A stretch of DNA of 64,000 nucleotides from Massilia atriviolacea (lineage in GTDB: Bacteria; Pseudomonadota; Gammaproteobacteria; Burkholderiales; Burkholderiaceae_D): NCBI RefSeq assembly GCF_003953935.1, contig NZ_RXLQ01000004.1, positions 493,149-557,148 on the forward strand. The letters are read 5' to 3'. The notes under the pieces are model-generated. The model saw only the letters and a program-made list of their open reading frames with translations, was not told the origin of the DNA and made no database searches. The translations under genes and the position numbers were made by a program. Position 1 is the stretch's first letter; every line of letters starts with the position of its first letter. Shown one piece after another: positions 1-7,177 of the stretch.

Positions 1-2
1 CC

Positions 3-359
3 GCGCGGGCCGCCGACGCGGCGGTACCGGCCGCGCGCAGCCTGGCGCAAACGCGCCTGCACGGCGACCCCGACGCCCCGCCGATCGCGCGCGACAGCGC
101 CGTGCCCACGCGTCCGACGGCGGCGGAACTGGCCGACCCGGGCGCCTACCAGGCCTTCGAAGCGCGCCGGAACGCGCAGGTGCTGGCGGCCTACATCAAG
201 GCGGTGGACGAGGAGCTGCCGCGCCTGCGCGAGGACATCGCGCGCGGGCGCGCCATGGGCATCGCCGCCGACAAGATCGCCAGGGCGGAGGACAAGGCGC
301 GCGGGCTCGAAGCCATGCGCGCGCAACTGGTGAAAGATCATCCCGCGCTGGGGAGATGA
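3..359 (+). CDS. C-terminal part of an unknown protein, cut by the window edge
   Basis: The reading frame is open from the first bases of the window to a TGA ending at 359, so the start lies to the left. A GTG at 102 could be read as a start, but the open frame upstream makes a truncated view of a longer gene more likely. The visible 118 residues are rich in Ala, Arg, Glu and Asp, look helical, and have no cysteine or membrane segment. The stretch before residue 45 is rich in Pro, Ala and Asp and looks like a linker. I do not recognise a family. It is followed, 91 bases later, by the phospholipase C-like gene on the same strand, so they could be co-transcribed. Confidence 0.55.
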   Translation, partial: ARAADAAVPAARSLAQTRLHGDPDAPPIARDSAVPTRPTAAELADPGAYQAFEARRNAQVLAAYIKAVDEELPRLREDIARGRAMGIAADKIARAEDKARGLEAMRAQLVKDHPALGR

Positions 360-450
360 ACGCGACAGTACGCAGTCGCGCAATGCAGCAAGCCGGCCGG
401 GCATCGCATCCGCGCTGCCCGCAATCACGACAAGAAAAAACGGAGACCCG

Positions 451-1473
451 ATGAAGCACCTGTTCAAGCTCGCCCCTGTGGCGTTCGCCATGCTCGCCTG
501 CATGCCCGCCAAGGCCTGGAATACCGAAACGCACCGCCGCATCGTGCTCGACGCCGTCGAGTTCATGAAGGCGCACCCGAACCAGACCCGCTACGCCAGC
601 CTGGTCGCGGGCGTGACGCGGGCCGGCTATACGATGGAGCAGTTCGCCGCCGCCATCGGCCAGGGCGCGCACGATGTCGATTATTTCGAGGACACCTACC
701 TCTGCGGCGCCACCACCGGCAACTGCCAGGGCGCGCCGCTGTGGGGACTCGGTTCCGGGCTGGCGCGCTACACCTCGTTCTGGCACTTCCAGAACCACAC
801 GGCCGGCGCCGACGTGCACGGCAACGACTTCGGCGGCTACCACTACGCCAAACTCGGCAATCCGGGCGACATCGACAGGCTGGCCGCCACCTGGCTGGTG
901 GGCGATTACCTGGACGACGGCGCCGGCGGGCTGGGCGGCTGGTTCGGCGACACCAGCAAGTACAACAGCTTCGGCGTCACCGAAGCGCGCTACCGCCAGG
1001 GCGGCTATTCGACGGCCAGCATGTACCAGGATTACGAAAAGATGCCGTTCCAGCCGATCGACAACCTGGCGCAGCACTTCTGGAGCCGCTTCCTGCAGGC
1101 GCCGTCGGCGCAGTCGCTCGGCTTCGTCCTGCACGCGACCGACCTGCTGCAGCCGCACCACACCTTCAATGTGCTCGGACACAACCATTCCGGTTGGGAA
1201 AGCTGGATCGAGGATTACTACGATACCGAAAAGCTCAACGATGGAGCGCTGGTGCTGGCGGCGCTGAACGACTTCACGCCGCTGGCCGCCACGGCGACCG
1301 ACATCCGGCCGCTGCTCACGCAGGGCGGCACCTACTCCTATAAATATGGCGGGGCGGTCATGTCGTCGACCGATCACGCGCTGCGGCGCGGCGTGGCCAA
1401 AAAAATGGTGCCGCACGCCATTGCCATGGTGGTGCGCGTGCTGGACCGGGCGGCCGTGCGGCTGGGCCAGTAA
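451..1473 (+). CDS. Secreted zinc-dependent phospholipase C / S1-P1 nuclease-like protein
   Basis: A 340-residue protein with a clear signal peptide (residues 1-22, ending AKA). Cleavage would put Trp23 at the mature N-terminus. In the zinc phospholipase C / P1 nuclease fold the mature N-terminal Trp binds zinc, so this fits well. Other probable metal ligands are His28, Asp75/Asp77 (GAHDVDYF), His112/His116 (HFQNH), His228 with Asp231 (HATD) and His244-Glu250 (HNHSGWE). Family members cleave phospholipid head groups or single-stranded nucleic acids; which one applies here cannot be told from sequence. The protein should act in the periplasm or outside the cell. The ATG follows CGGAGACCCG, a good ribosome site. 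A convergent hairpin at 1481-1524 follows the stop. Confidence 0.8.
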   Translation: MKHLFKLAPVAFAMLACMPAKAWNTETHRRIVLDAVEFMKAHPNQTRYASLVAGVTRAGYTMEQFAAAIGQGAHDVDYFEDTYLCGATTGNCQGAPLWGLGSGLARYTSFWHFQNHTAGADVHGNDFGGYHYAKLGNPGDIDRLAATWLVGDYLDDGAGGLGGWFGDTSKYNSFGVTEARYRQGGYSTASMYQDYEKMPFQPIDNLAQHFWSRFLQAPSAQSLGFVLHATDLLQPHHTFNVLGHNHSGWESWIEDYYDTEKLNDGALVLAALNDFTPLAATATDIRPLLTQGGTYSYKYGGAVMSSTDHALRRGVAKKMVPHAIAMVVRVLDRAAVRLGQ

Positions 1474-1480
1474 CAGCAGA

Positions 1481-1524
1481 GCCCGTGTCCACCCCGGTGT
1501 CAGGTCTGACAAACGGACACGGGC
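1481..1524. terminator. Hairpin between convergent genes, REP-like
   Basis: Perfect 10-bp inverted arms (GCCCGTGTCC at 1481-1490, GGACACGGGC at 1515-1524) enclose a 24-base loop. The loop contains a GGTGTCAGGTCTGAC stretch that is itself partly symmetrical. It sits exactly between the phospholipase gene (plus) and the permease gene (minus), so it could end transcription from both sides. There is no T-run on either strand, so a repetitive extragenic palindrome is an equally good reading. Confidence 0.55.
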
Positions 1525-1531
1525 CCGGCCG

Positions 1532-3004
1532 TCAGGGCGCGCTGTCGTTCAGGCGCGAGTGGCGGATGCTGTAGGCGAAGTAGGTCAGCACCGCCACGCA
1601 CATCCAGATCGCGAACACGGTAAACGTGGTCTTCGACAAATCCTTCATGATGTACAGACAGGCGGCCACGCTCAGGCCCGGCACCACGTACGGGCCGAAC
1701 GGCACGCGGAAGCCCTTGGTCGCCGACTCGCCCATTTTCTTGCGCATCACCGGAACCGCGATCGAGACCACGATGAAGGCCGTGAGCGTACCCATGCTGA
1801 CCATGTCCCACAGGTAGGTCGAGTCGACGAAGCCGGCCACCAGCCCCACCACCAGGCACACGATCACGGTATTGCTGACCGGCGACTGGGTGCGCGGGCT
1901 GACTTTCTGGAACGTCTGCGGAATCAGGCCATCCTTGCTGATCGCGTACAGGATCCGGGTCTGGCCGTAGATCGTCACCAGGGTCACGCTGAACACCGAA
2001 ATGACGGCGCCGGCCGACAGCACCAGGGCCGGCCAGGCCTGGCCCGTGACGTTTTGCAGGATCACCGCGAGGCCCGCTTCCTGGCCGGCGAACATCCTGG
2101 CCGGCTGGGCGCCGAGCGCGGCCACCGCCACCAGCATGTAGAACACGGTGACGATGCCGAGCGCCGACAGGATGCCGATCGGCACGTTGCGGGTCGGGTT
2201 GCGCACTTCTTCGCCGGCGGTGGCGACCGTGTCCAGGCCAATAAACGAGAAGAACACCGTGCCCGCCGCCGCCGTCACGCCGGCCATGTTGGCGAAGCCC
2301 TTGCTGTTGTCGGTGTTGAAGAAGGGCGTGAAGTTGTTGATGTCGAAGCCGGAAAACGCGATCACGATGAAAAACACCAGGATCGCCAGCTTGACCAGCA
2401 CCATGATGGCGTTGGTGGTGGCCGATTCCTTGGTGCCGCGGATCAGCAGCAAGCCGCACATGATCACCAGCAGAATCGGCGGCAGGTTGATGTGCCCGGC
2501 GCGGATTTCCATCCCATGCTCGCCGGAGACGAACATCGGCGTTCGCAGTATCTCGGGAATCTGCCAGCCGATCGCATTGGTGAGGAAGTTATTCAGGTAG
2601 GCCGACCAGCCGATCGCGGTGGCGCTGGCCGCCAGCCCATATTCGAGCAGCAGGCAGGCGGCCATGATGAAGGCGGCAAATTCGCCCACGGTGGCGTAGG
2701 CGAAGGAGTAGGACGAGCCGGAGGCCGGAATGCGGAACGACAGTTCGGCGTAGCACAGCGCGGTCAGGCCGGCGGTCAGCGCGGCCAGCAGGAAGGACAG
2801 CACGACCGAGGGCCCGGCCTTGGGCACCGCCTCGACCATGGTGAAAAAGATGCCGGTGCCGATGGTGGCGCCGACGCCGATCATGGTCAGCGGGAACAAT
2901 CCCATGCTGCGCGCCAGGCCGGTTCCTGCATGCCCGGGTTGGGGGTCTGTTTTGCCGACGGCAGGTTTGATGCGGAACAGCTTCTGGCCCAGAGTTTGAT
3001 TCAC
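1532..3004 (-). CDS. APC-superfamily amino acid permease
   Basis: A 490-residue polytopic membrane protein. After a roughly 35-residue cytoplasmic N-terminus the first membrane helix carries GVGATIGTGIF (43-53), the substrate-binding glycine motif of APC transporters. About a dozen hydrophobic segments follow, ending in a short charged tail. The length and the ELSFRIPASGSSYSFAY segment match cationic amino acid transporter-like permeases, so it probably takes up amino acids with protons. Exact substrate unknown. The start is GTG at 3004, preceded by AGGGACGAATCC. On the minus strand a TATAAT lies at 3052-3047 as a likely -10, with no good -35. It is transcribed divergently from nsrR. Confidence 0.85.
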   Translation of the reverse strand: MNQTLGQKLFRIKPAVGKTDPQPGHAGTGLARSMGLFPLTMIGVGATIGTGIFFTMVEAVPKAGPSVVLSFLLAALTAGLTALCYAELSFRIPASGSSYSFAYATVGEFAAFIMAACLLLEYGLAASATAIGWSAYLNNFLTNAIGWQIPEILRTPMFVSGEHGMEIRAGHINLPPILLVIMCGLLLIRGTKESATTNAIMVLVKLAILVFFIVIAFSGFDINNFTPFFNTDNSKGFANMAGVTAAAGTVFFSFIGLDTVATAGEEVRNPTRNVPIGILSALGIVTVFYMLVAVAALGAQPARMFAGQEAGLAVILQNVTGQAWPALVLSAGAVISVFSVTLVTIYGQTRILYAISKDGLIPQTFQKVSPRTQSPVSNTVIVCLVVGLVAGFVDSTYLWDMVSMGTLTAFIVVSIAVPVMRKKMGESATKGFRVPFGPYVVPGLSVAACLYIMKDLSKTTFTVFAIWMCVAVLTYFAYSIRHSRLNDSAP

Positions 3005-3168
3005 GGATTCGTCCCTTTTTGTCGCGCTAGATGAATGGCAGCAGCGATTATAGGGGCTATTCCCATTTACTTATACACATCTTTTGCGCGCGAAAAACGC
3101 GGCTTGCCGGACCGGCAAGACCCCTGCCTCGGCACGTTCGCAACGTTTCCCGCCTTGTCCGATTTTTA

Positions 3169-3191
3169 AAGATGCATTTTCTATGCATATT
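3169..3191 (+). promoter_or_regulatory. NsrR operator upstream of nsrR
   Basis: The 23-bp site reads AAGATGCAT-TTTCT-ATGCATATT: two 9-bp half sites of the NsrR type separated by 5 bases. It lies across the -35 region of a likely nsrR promoter whose -10 is TAGAAT at 3195-3200, so NsrR should repress its own gene. Its spacing matches the site before hmp at 3742-3764. Confidence 0.8.
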
Positions 3192-3226
3192 TGCTAGAAT
3201 GAATTCGTTCTCATCCGGAGTGGCGC

Positions 3227-3691
3227 ATGCACCTGACCCGTTTTACCGATATTGGCTTGCGCGTCCTGATCTACCTGGCGCGCGCCGGCGAGCGCCGCGT
3301 CCCGGTCACGGTGGCCGAAGTGGCAGCCCAGTTCGAGCTGCCGGTCAACCATCTGGTCAAGGTGGTGGGCCACCTGGCGCGCGCCGGCTGGGTCTGCGCG
3401 ACCCGGGGGCGCAACGGCGGCCTGCGCCTGGCCGCCGATGCCGCCACCCTCTCGATCGGGACGGTGCTGCGCGAGCTCGAAGGCGACAACGAACTGGTCG
3501 ACTGCGAAGGCACAGGCTGCCGCCTGAGCGGCGACTGCCAGCTGCGCGCCGCCCTGAGGACCGGCATGGAAGCGTTTTACGGGGCCATGGACCAGGTCAC
3601 CCTGGCCCATATCACCCAAGGCAACACGGGCGAGAAGATCGTGCGCATGCACAGGATGTTCCTCGACCAGGGCGGCGGCACGGCTGCCTGA
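3227..3691 (+). CDS. nsrR: Rrf2-family nitric oxide-sensing repressor NsrR
   Basis: A 154-residue Rrf2 protein: winged helix-turn-helix over residues 1-75, then a dimerisation helix. Cys93, Cys98 and Cys104 (C-x4-C-x5-C) match the three iron-sulfur cluster ligands of NsrR. NsrR represses nitric oxide defence genes; nitrosylation of its [Fe-S] cluster releases DNA. The next gene downstream on the same strand is the nitric oxide dioxygenase hmp, and both genes carry the same type of palindromic operator, which supports the call over other Rrf2 members such as IscR. Start ATG follows CGGAGTGGCGC. IscR would be expected next to isc genes, which are absent here. Confidence 0.92.
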   Translation: MHLTRFTDIGLRVLIYLARAGERRVPVTVAEVAAQFELPVNHLVKVVGHLARAGWVCATRGRNGGLRLAADAATLSIGTVLRELEGDNELVDCEGTGCRLSGDCQLRAALRTGMEAFYGAMDQVTLAHITQGNTGEKIVRMHRMFLDQGGGTAA

Positions 3692-3741
3692 GCACCGCGA
3701 TTGGCACGGGCGCGTCGACACGCGCCTTTTTTACGACGTTA

Positions 3742-3764
3742 AAGTTGCATTTTACATGCAAGAT
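3742..3764 (+). promoter_or_regulatory. NsrR operator upstream of hmp
   Basis: The 23-bp site reads AAGTTGCAT-TTTAC-ATGCAAGAT, again 9-5-9, ending 15 bases before the hmp ATG at 3779. Its inner core TTGCAT/ATGCAA is a perfect inverted repeat. Together with the site at 3169-3191 it shows that nsrR and hmp form one regulon. Its closeness to the start codon means bound NsrR would block initiation or early elongation. Confidence 0.82.
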
Positions 3765-3778
3765 ATTGAAAGGATTGT

Positions 3779-4975
3779 ATGATTTCTGCCGTTTCCCGCC
3801 CCTACATCGACGCCAGCGTTCCGGTCCTGCGCGCGCACGGCGTGGCCATCACCACCACGTTTTACCGCAATATGTTCGCCGAGCATCCGGAGCTGACCAT
3901 GCTGTTCAATATGGGCAACCAGGCCAACGGCGCCCAGCAACAGTCGCTCGCCTCGGCCGTGTTCGCCTACGCCGCCAACATCGGCGACCCGGGCGCGCTG
4001 GCGCCGGTGATCGAACGCATCGTCCACAAGCATGTGTCGGTGGGGATTCGCGAAGAGCACTACCCCATCGTCGGCCGCCACCTGCTCGGCGCCATCGCCA
4101 GCACCCTGGGCGAGGCCGCCACGGCGCCGCTGATGGCGGCCTGGGACGAGGCCTACCGCTCGCTGGCCGCGCTGTTCATCGAGGCCGAGCGCGCTCTGTA
4201 CGCCGGGGCCGGCATCGCCCAGGGCCAGCGCCGCGCCCTGCGCGTGACCGAGGTGACGCAGGAAAGCGCGGACGTGGTGTCGATCCGCCTGGCGGCCATG
4301 GACGGCGCGCCGCTGGCGTCCGGCAAGCCCGGCCAGTACCTGAGCGTGCAGGTCGATTTTGCCGACGGCCGGCGCCAGATCCGCCAGTACAGCCTGTCCG
4401 ACACGACCCAGCCCGACAGCCTGCGCATCTCGGTCAAGCGCGAGCCGGCCGGCGCCGCCACCCCGGCGGGGGAAGTGTCGAACTGGATTCACGACCAGGT
4501 GCGGGTGGGCAGCGTGCTGCAGGTCTCGCCGCCGTTCGGCGATTTTGCGCCAGATACCGAGTCCGGGGAAGCGCTGGTGCTGATCTCGGCCGGAGTCGGC
4601 ATCACGCCGATGATCGCGGCCCTCAAGCGCATCGCCCAAGTCCATCCGGAACGGCGCGTGATCTTCGCCCACGCCGCCCGCGACGCGCAGCACCATGCGC
4701 ACCGGGCCGACCTGGCCGCCGCGCGTGCGCGCATGCCGCATCTGCAGGTGGCCACCTTCTACGAGCAAGTGAGCGCTCACGACGAGGCGGTGCTGGGCGG
4801 GCGCATGGAGGTCTCGCGCATGCCGTCCTGGCCGCGCTCCGAGGCCGAGGTGTATATGTGCGGGCCGCTGCCCTTCATGCAGGCGCAATGGCTGGCGCTG
4901 CTCGGCGCCGGCGTGCCGGTCGCGCGCCTGCACCGCGAGGTGTTCGGTCCGGACATGCTGGACCATCTGCTGTAG
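3779..4975 (+). CDS. hmp: Flavohemoglobin / nitric oxide dioxygenase
   Basis: A 398-residue flavohemoglobin, the usual length. It oxidises nitric oxide to nitrate using O2 and NAD(P)H in the cytoplasm. The globin domain (1-140) has the distal pair Tyr29 and Gln53 and the proximal His85, at the same numbering as the E. coli protein. Next come an FAD-binding barrel (about 150-260, with RQYSLSD) and an NAD-binding domain (about 265-398, with GVGITPM and the C-terminal EVFGPD). The gene has its own NsrR operator and follows nsrR by 87 bases. A 9-bp hairpin at 4975-4997 separates it from the convergent oxidoreductase gene. Confidence 0.96.
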   Translation: MISAVSRPYIDASVPVLRAHGVAITTTFYRNMFAEHPELTMLFNMGNQANGAQQQSLASAVFAYAANIGDPGALAPVIERIVHKHVSVGIREEHYPIVGRHLLGAIASTLGEAATAPLMAAWDEAYRSLAALFIEAERALYAGAGIAQGQRRALRVTEVTQESADVVSIRLAAMDGAPLASGKPGQYLSVQVDFADGRRQIRQYSLSDTTQPDSLRISVKREPAGAATPAGEVSNWIHDQVRVGSVLQVSPPFGDFAPDTESGEALVLISAGVGITPMIAALKRIAQVHPERRVIFAHAARDAQHHAHRADLAAARARMPHLQVATFYEQVSAHDEAVLGGRMEVSRMPSWPRSEAEVYMCGPLPFMQAQWLALLGAGVPVARLHREVFGPDMLDHLL

Positions 4976-4997
4976 GCGGCCTGGCAGGCAGGCCGCC
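4975..4997. terminator. Hairpin between hmp and the convergent oxidoreductase gene
   Basis: Perfect 9-bp arms (GGCGGCCTG at 4975-4983 and CAGGCCGCC at 4989-4997) with a 5-base loop start at the last base of the hmp stop codon. The next gene, on the other strand, ends at 5001. The hairpin can serve both directions, but neither side has a T-run. Confidence 0.5.
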
Positions 4998-5000
4998 GCC

Positions 5001-6101
5001 TTACGCCGCCGGCCCGAACAGGTCCTTGTACTGGCGCGGCTGCGAGCGCCAGTACTGGGGCGGCGCGTCGACCCTGGCGCCCAGCTGCGCCGCCGCATGC
5101 CACGGCCAGCGCGGATCGAACAGCATGGCGCGCGCCAGCGCCACCACGTCGGCGTCGCCGCGCGCGACGATGTCTTCGGCCTGCCGCGCCTCGGTGATCA
5201 GGCCCACGCCGATGGTCGGCATGCCGGTCGCCTCGCGGATGCGGGAGGCGAAGCCGATCTGGTAGGACGGCCCCAGCGCAATCTGCTGGGCCGGCGAAAT
5301 GCCGCCGCTCGAGACATGAATGAAGTCGGCGCCGGCGGCGCTCAGTTCCTGCGAAAAACGCACGCTCTGCTCGATGTCCCAGCCGCCCTCGACCCAGTCG
5401 GTGGCCGAGATGCGCACTCCCACGGCCATGCTGGCCGGCACCGCCTCGCGCACCGCCGCGAACACCTCCAGCGGATAGCGCATGCGGTTCTCCAGCGACC
5501 CGCCGTACTGGTCCTCGCGCCGGTTCGACAGCGGCGACAGGAACTGGTGCAGCAGGTAGCCGTGCGCGGCGTGCAGTTCGATCGCGTCCAGCCCCAGCGC
5601 ATGGCTGCGCACGGCGGCCGCCACGAAGGCGTCGCGGATGCGCGCCAGGCCGTCGTCGTCGAGCGCCAGCGGCACCGTGTCGCCTTCCGCATGCGGCAGC
5701 GCCGACGGCGCCACGGTCTGCCAGCCGCCCTCGCCGACGGCGATGTTGGCGCCGCCTTCCCACGGCACCATGGAAGACGCCTTGCGCCCCGCGTGCGCAA
5801 GCTGGATCGCCAGGCGGATCGGCGCGTGGCGGCGCATGGCGGCCACGATCGGCGCCAGTGCGGCGGCATGGCCGTCCGACCAGATACCGAGATCTTTGGG
5901 AGAAATGCGTCCTTCGGGCGAGACGGCGCTCGCCTCCAGGAACAGGATGGCCGCCCCGGACAAGGCCAGGTGGCCCAGGTGGATCATGTGCCAGTCGCCG
6001 GCCATGCCTTCATCGGCGCAATACTGGCACATCGGCGCGATGGCGATGCGGTTGGCCAGCGTGAGCGGCCCCATGCTGAAAGGTGTGAACAAGGTACTCA
6101 T
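5001..6101 (-). CDS. Old yellow enzyme family NADH:flavin oxidoreductase (YqjM-like)
   Basis: A 366-residue FMN-dependent TIM-barrel oxidoreductase. It has the YqjM-type residues: Cys25 (APMCQY), the His177/His180 pair (HAAHGYLLHQF), HAGRKAS (103-109) and SNRREDQYGGS. Members reduce activated double bonds of enones and similar compounds with NAD(P)H; the natural substrate is usually unknown. The start is taken as ATG at 6101, because the frame upstream of it runs into the 3' part of astE and resembles no protein. It lies 56 bases downstream of astE and could be read through from the arginine operon, but a weak terminator-like structure (6123-6155) lies between them. Confidence 0.9.
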   Translation of the reverse strand: MSTLFTPFSMGPLTLANRIAIAPMCQYCADEGMAGDWHMIHLGHLALSGAAILFLEASAVSPEGRISPKDLGIWSDGHAAALAPIVAAMRRHAPIRLAIQLAHAGRKASSMVPWEGGANIAVGEGGWQTVAPSALPHAEGDTVPLALDDDGLARIRDAFVAAAVRSHALGLDAIELHAAHGYLLHQFLSPLSNRREDQYGGSLENRMRYPLEVFAAVREAVPASMAVGVRISATDWVEGGWDIEQSVRFSQELSAAGADFIHVSSGGISPAQQIALGPSYQIGFASRIREATGMPTIGVGLITEARQAEDIVARGDADVVALARAMLFDPRWPWHAAAQLGARVDAPPQYWRSQPRQYKDLFGPAA

Positions 6102-6122
6102 GGCAGGCCCTGTAACGCGTGT

Positions 6123-6155
6123 AAAAAACGGTACGGGGCATGCCGCCGGCATCCC
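6123..6155 (-). terminator. Possible weak terminator after astE
   Basis: On the minus strand a GC-rich imperfect hairpin (6155-6135, one bulge, GGGATGCC paired with GGCATGCCCC) is followed after six bases by six Ts (6128-6123). It lies between astE and the oxidoreductase gene. The gap between stem and T-run makes it a poor intrinsic terminator, so partial read-through is likely. Confidence 0.3.
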
Positions 6156-6157
6156 GG

Positions 6158-7177
6158 CTACTGCGTCCGCACCACCATCAATCCGGCGCGCAGACCGACG
6201 CGCACATCCGGGTTCGGGAATACTACCAGTTCCTCCGGATGCTTGACGGCGTACACGATGTCGCCATCGGTGGCGATGACCTGCCCTTGCCTGAGCGCGG
6301 TGAAGTTCTGGGTGCTGCGGTCGAAGGCCATCTTGAAGCCGTCGCTGTGCTTGATGATTTCCTGCGCCACCGCGAACACATGCGACGCCACCTTGGGCCC
6401 GGCCGGACTGGCGCCGCGCAGCAGGTCGTCGAGCGCGCTGCCGACGTCCGCGAACAGGCTCAGGTCGTTCTGGCCCAGGGTGCCGACCCGGCCCAGTTCC
6501 ACGGTGCTTGCCGCCGCCCCGTGATGCTCGGCCGAATAGTAGCTGTACGTTCCCGCCGACTGCGGATTCATGACGATGGCGCCGATGGCCGCCTGGCCGA
6601 GCCAGGCGATCAGCGCGCATTTGCCTTCTTCCGCAATCAGCTCCGGCACGATGGCAAAGGTCGGATACACCGACGGCCGGATCGCCGTGTGCAGGTCGAG
6701 ATGCCAGCGGTCCGGCCCGGCGCCCTCGAAGAAGTCCACGGTGGCGGCGATCATGGTGTCGGCGCGCGCCGCTTCCGCCGCGCCGGCCAGGCTACCGCGC
6801 ACCGGACGGAACATCCGGTTCAGGTCCGCATCGATGAAGCGCTTGCCGGCGGAAATCGCGTCGATATTGCCGACGCAGACCATCAGGTCCACCGCCAGCG
6901 CGTCCGGGTCCTGCGACAGCGCGTCGAGCACGTAGGCCAGCACTTCGATCGGCCCGGTCTCGTCGCCATGCACGCCGACCGAGACGATCACGCTGGCGCA
7001 GGCGGGCGCCTGGCCGGACTTGATCGTCACGATGCCGGGCGCCGGCTGCGCCACCGCAAAACCGGCATCAAGGAAGCGCTTGGCCAGCACCGTGAAGTCG
7101 GCGCCGGCCAGCGCCCGCACGGCGGCGGGAAGCGCTTGCGCGCCCCCGTTTGCCGTTGGTGGAACGTAGGCGGTCAT
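6158..7177 (-). CDS. astE: Succinylglutamate desuccinylase
   Basis: A 339-residue zinc carboxypeptidase-like enzyme that splits N-succinylglutamate into succinate and glutamate, the last step of the AST arginine pathway. Zinc ligands are visible as His70 and Glu73 in GVHGDE and His163 in DLHTA. Glu227 in VELG is the likely catalytic base. DLNRMFRP (119-126) is the substrate-binding motif of the family. The start ATG directly follows the stop codon of the glutamate dehydrogenase gene with no gap, so the two are surely co-transcribed and probably translationally coupled. Other AST genes lie upstream on the same strand. Confidence 0.95.
   Translation of the reverse strand: MTAYVPPTANGGAQALPAAVRALAGADFTVLAKRFLDAGFAVAQPAPGIVTIKSGQAPACASVIVSVGVHGDETGPIEVLAYVLDALSQDPDALAVDLMVCVGNIDAISAGKRFIDADLNRMFRPVRGSLAGAAEAARADTMIAATVDFFEGAGPDRWHLDLHTAIRPSVYPTFAIVPELIAEEGKCALIAWLGQAAIGAIVMNPQSAGTYSYYSAEHHGAAASTVELGRVGTLGQNDLSLFADVGSALDDLLRGASPAGPKVASHVFAVAQEIIKHSDGFKMAFDRSTQNFTALRQGQVIATDGDIVYAVKHPEELVVFPNPDVRVGLRAGLMVVRTQ

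Noticed and set aside
6102..6620. Long N-terminal extension of the old yellow enzyme gene
   Set aside because: The added residues are an out-of-frame reading of astE; the enzyme's family N-terminus begins at 6101.
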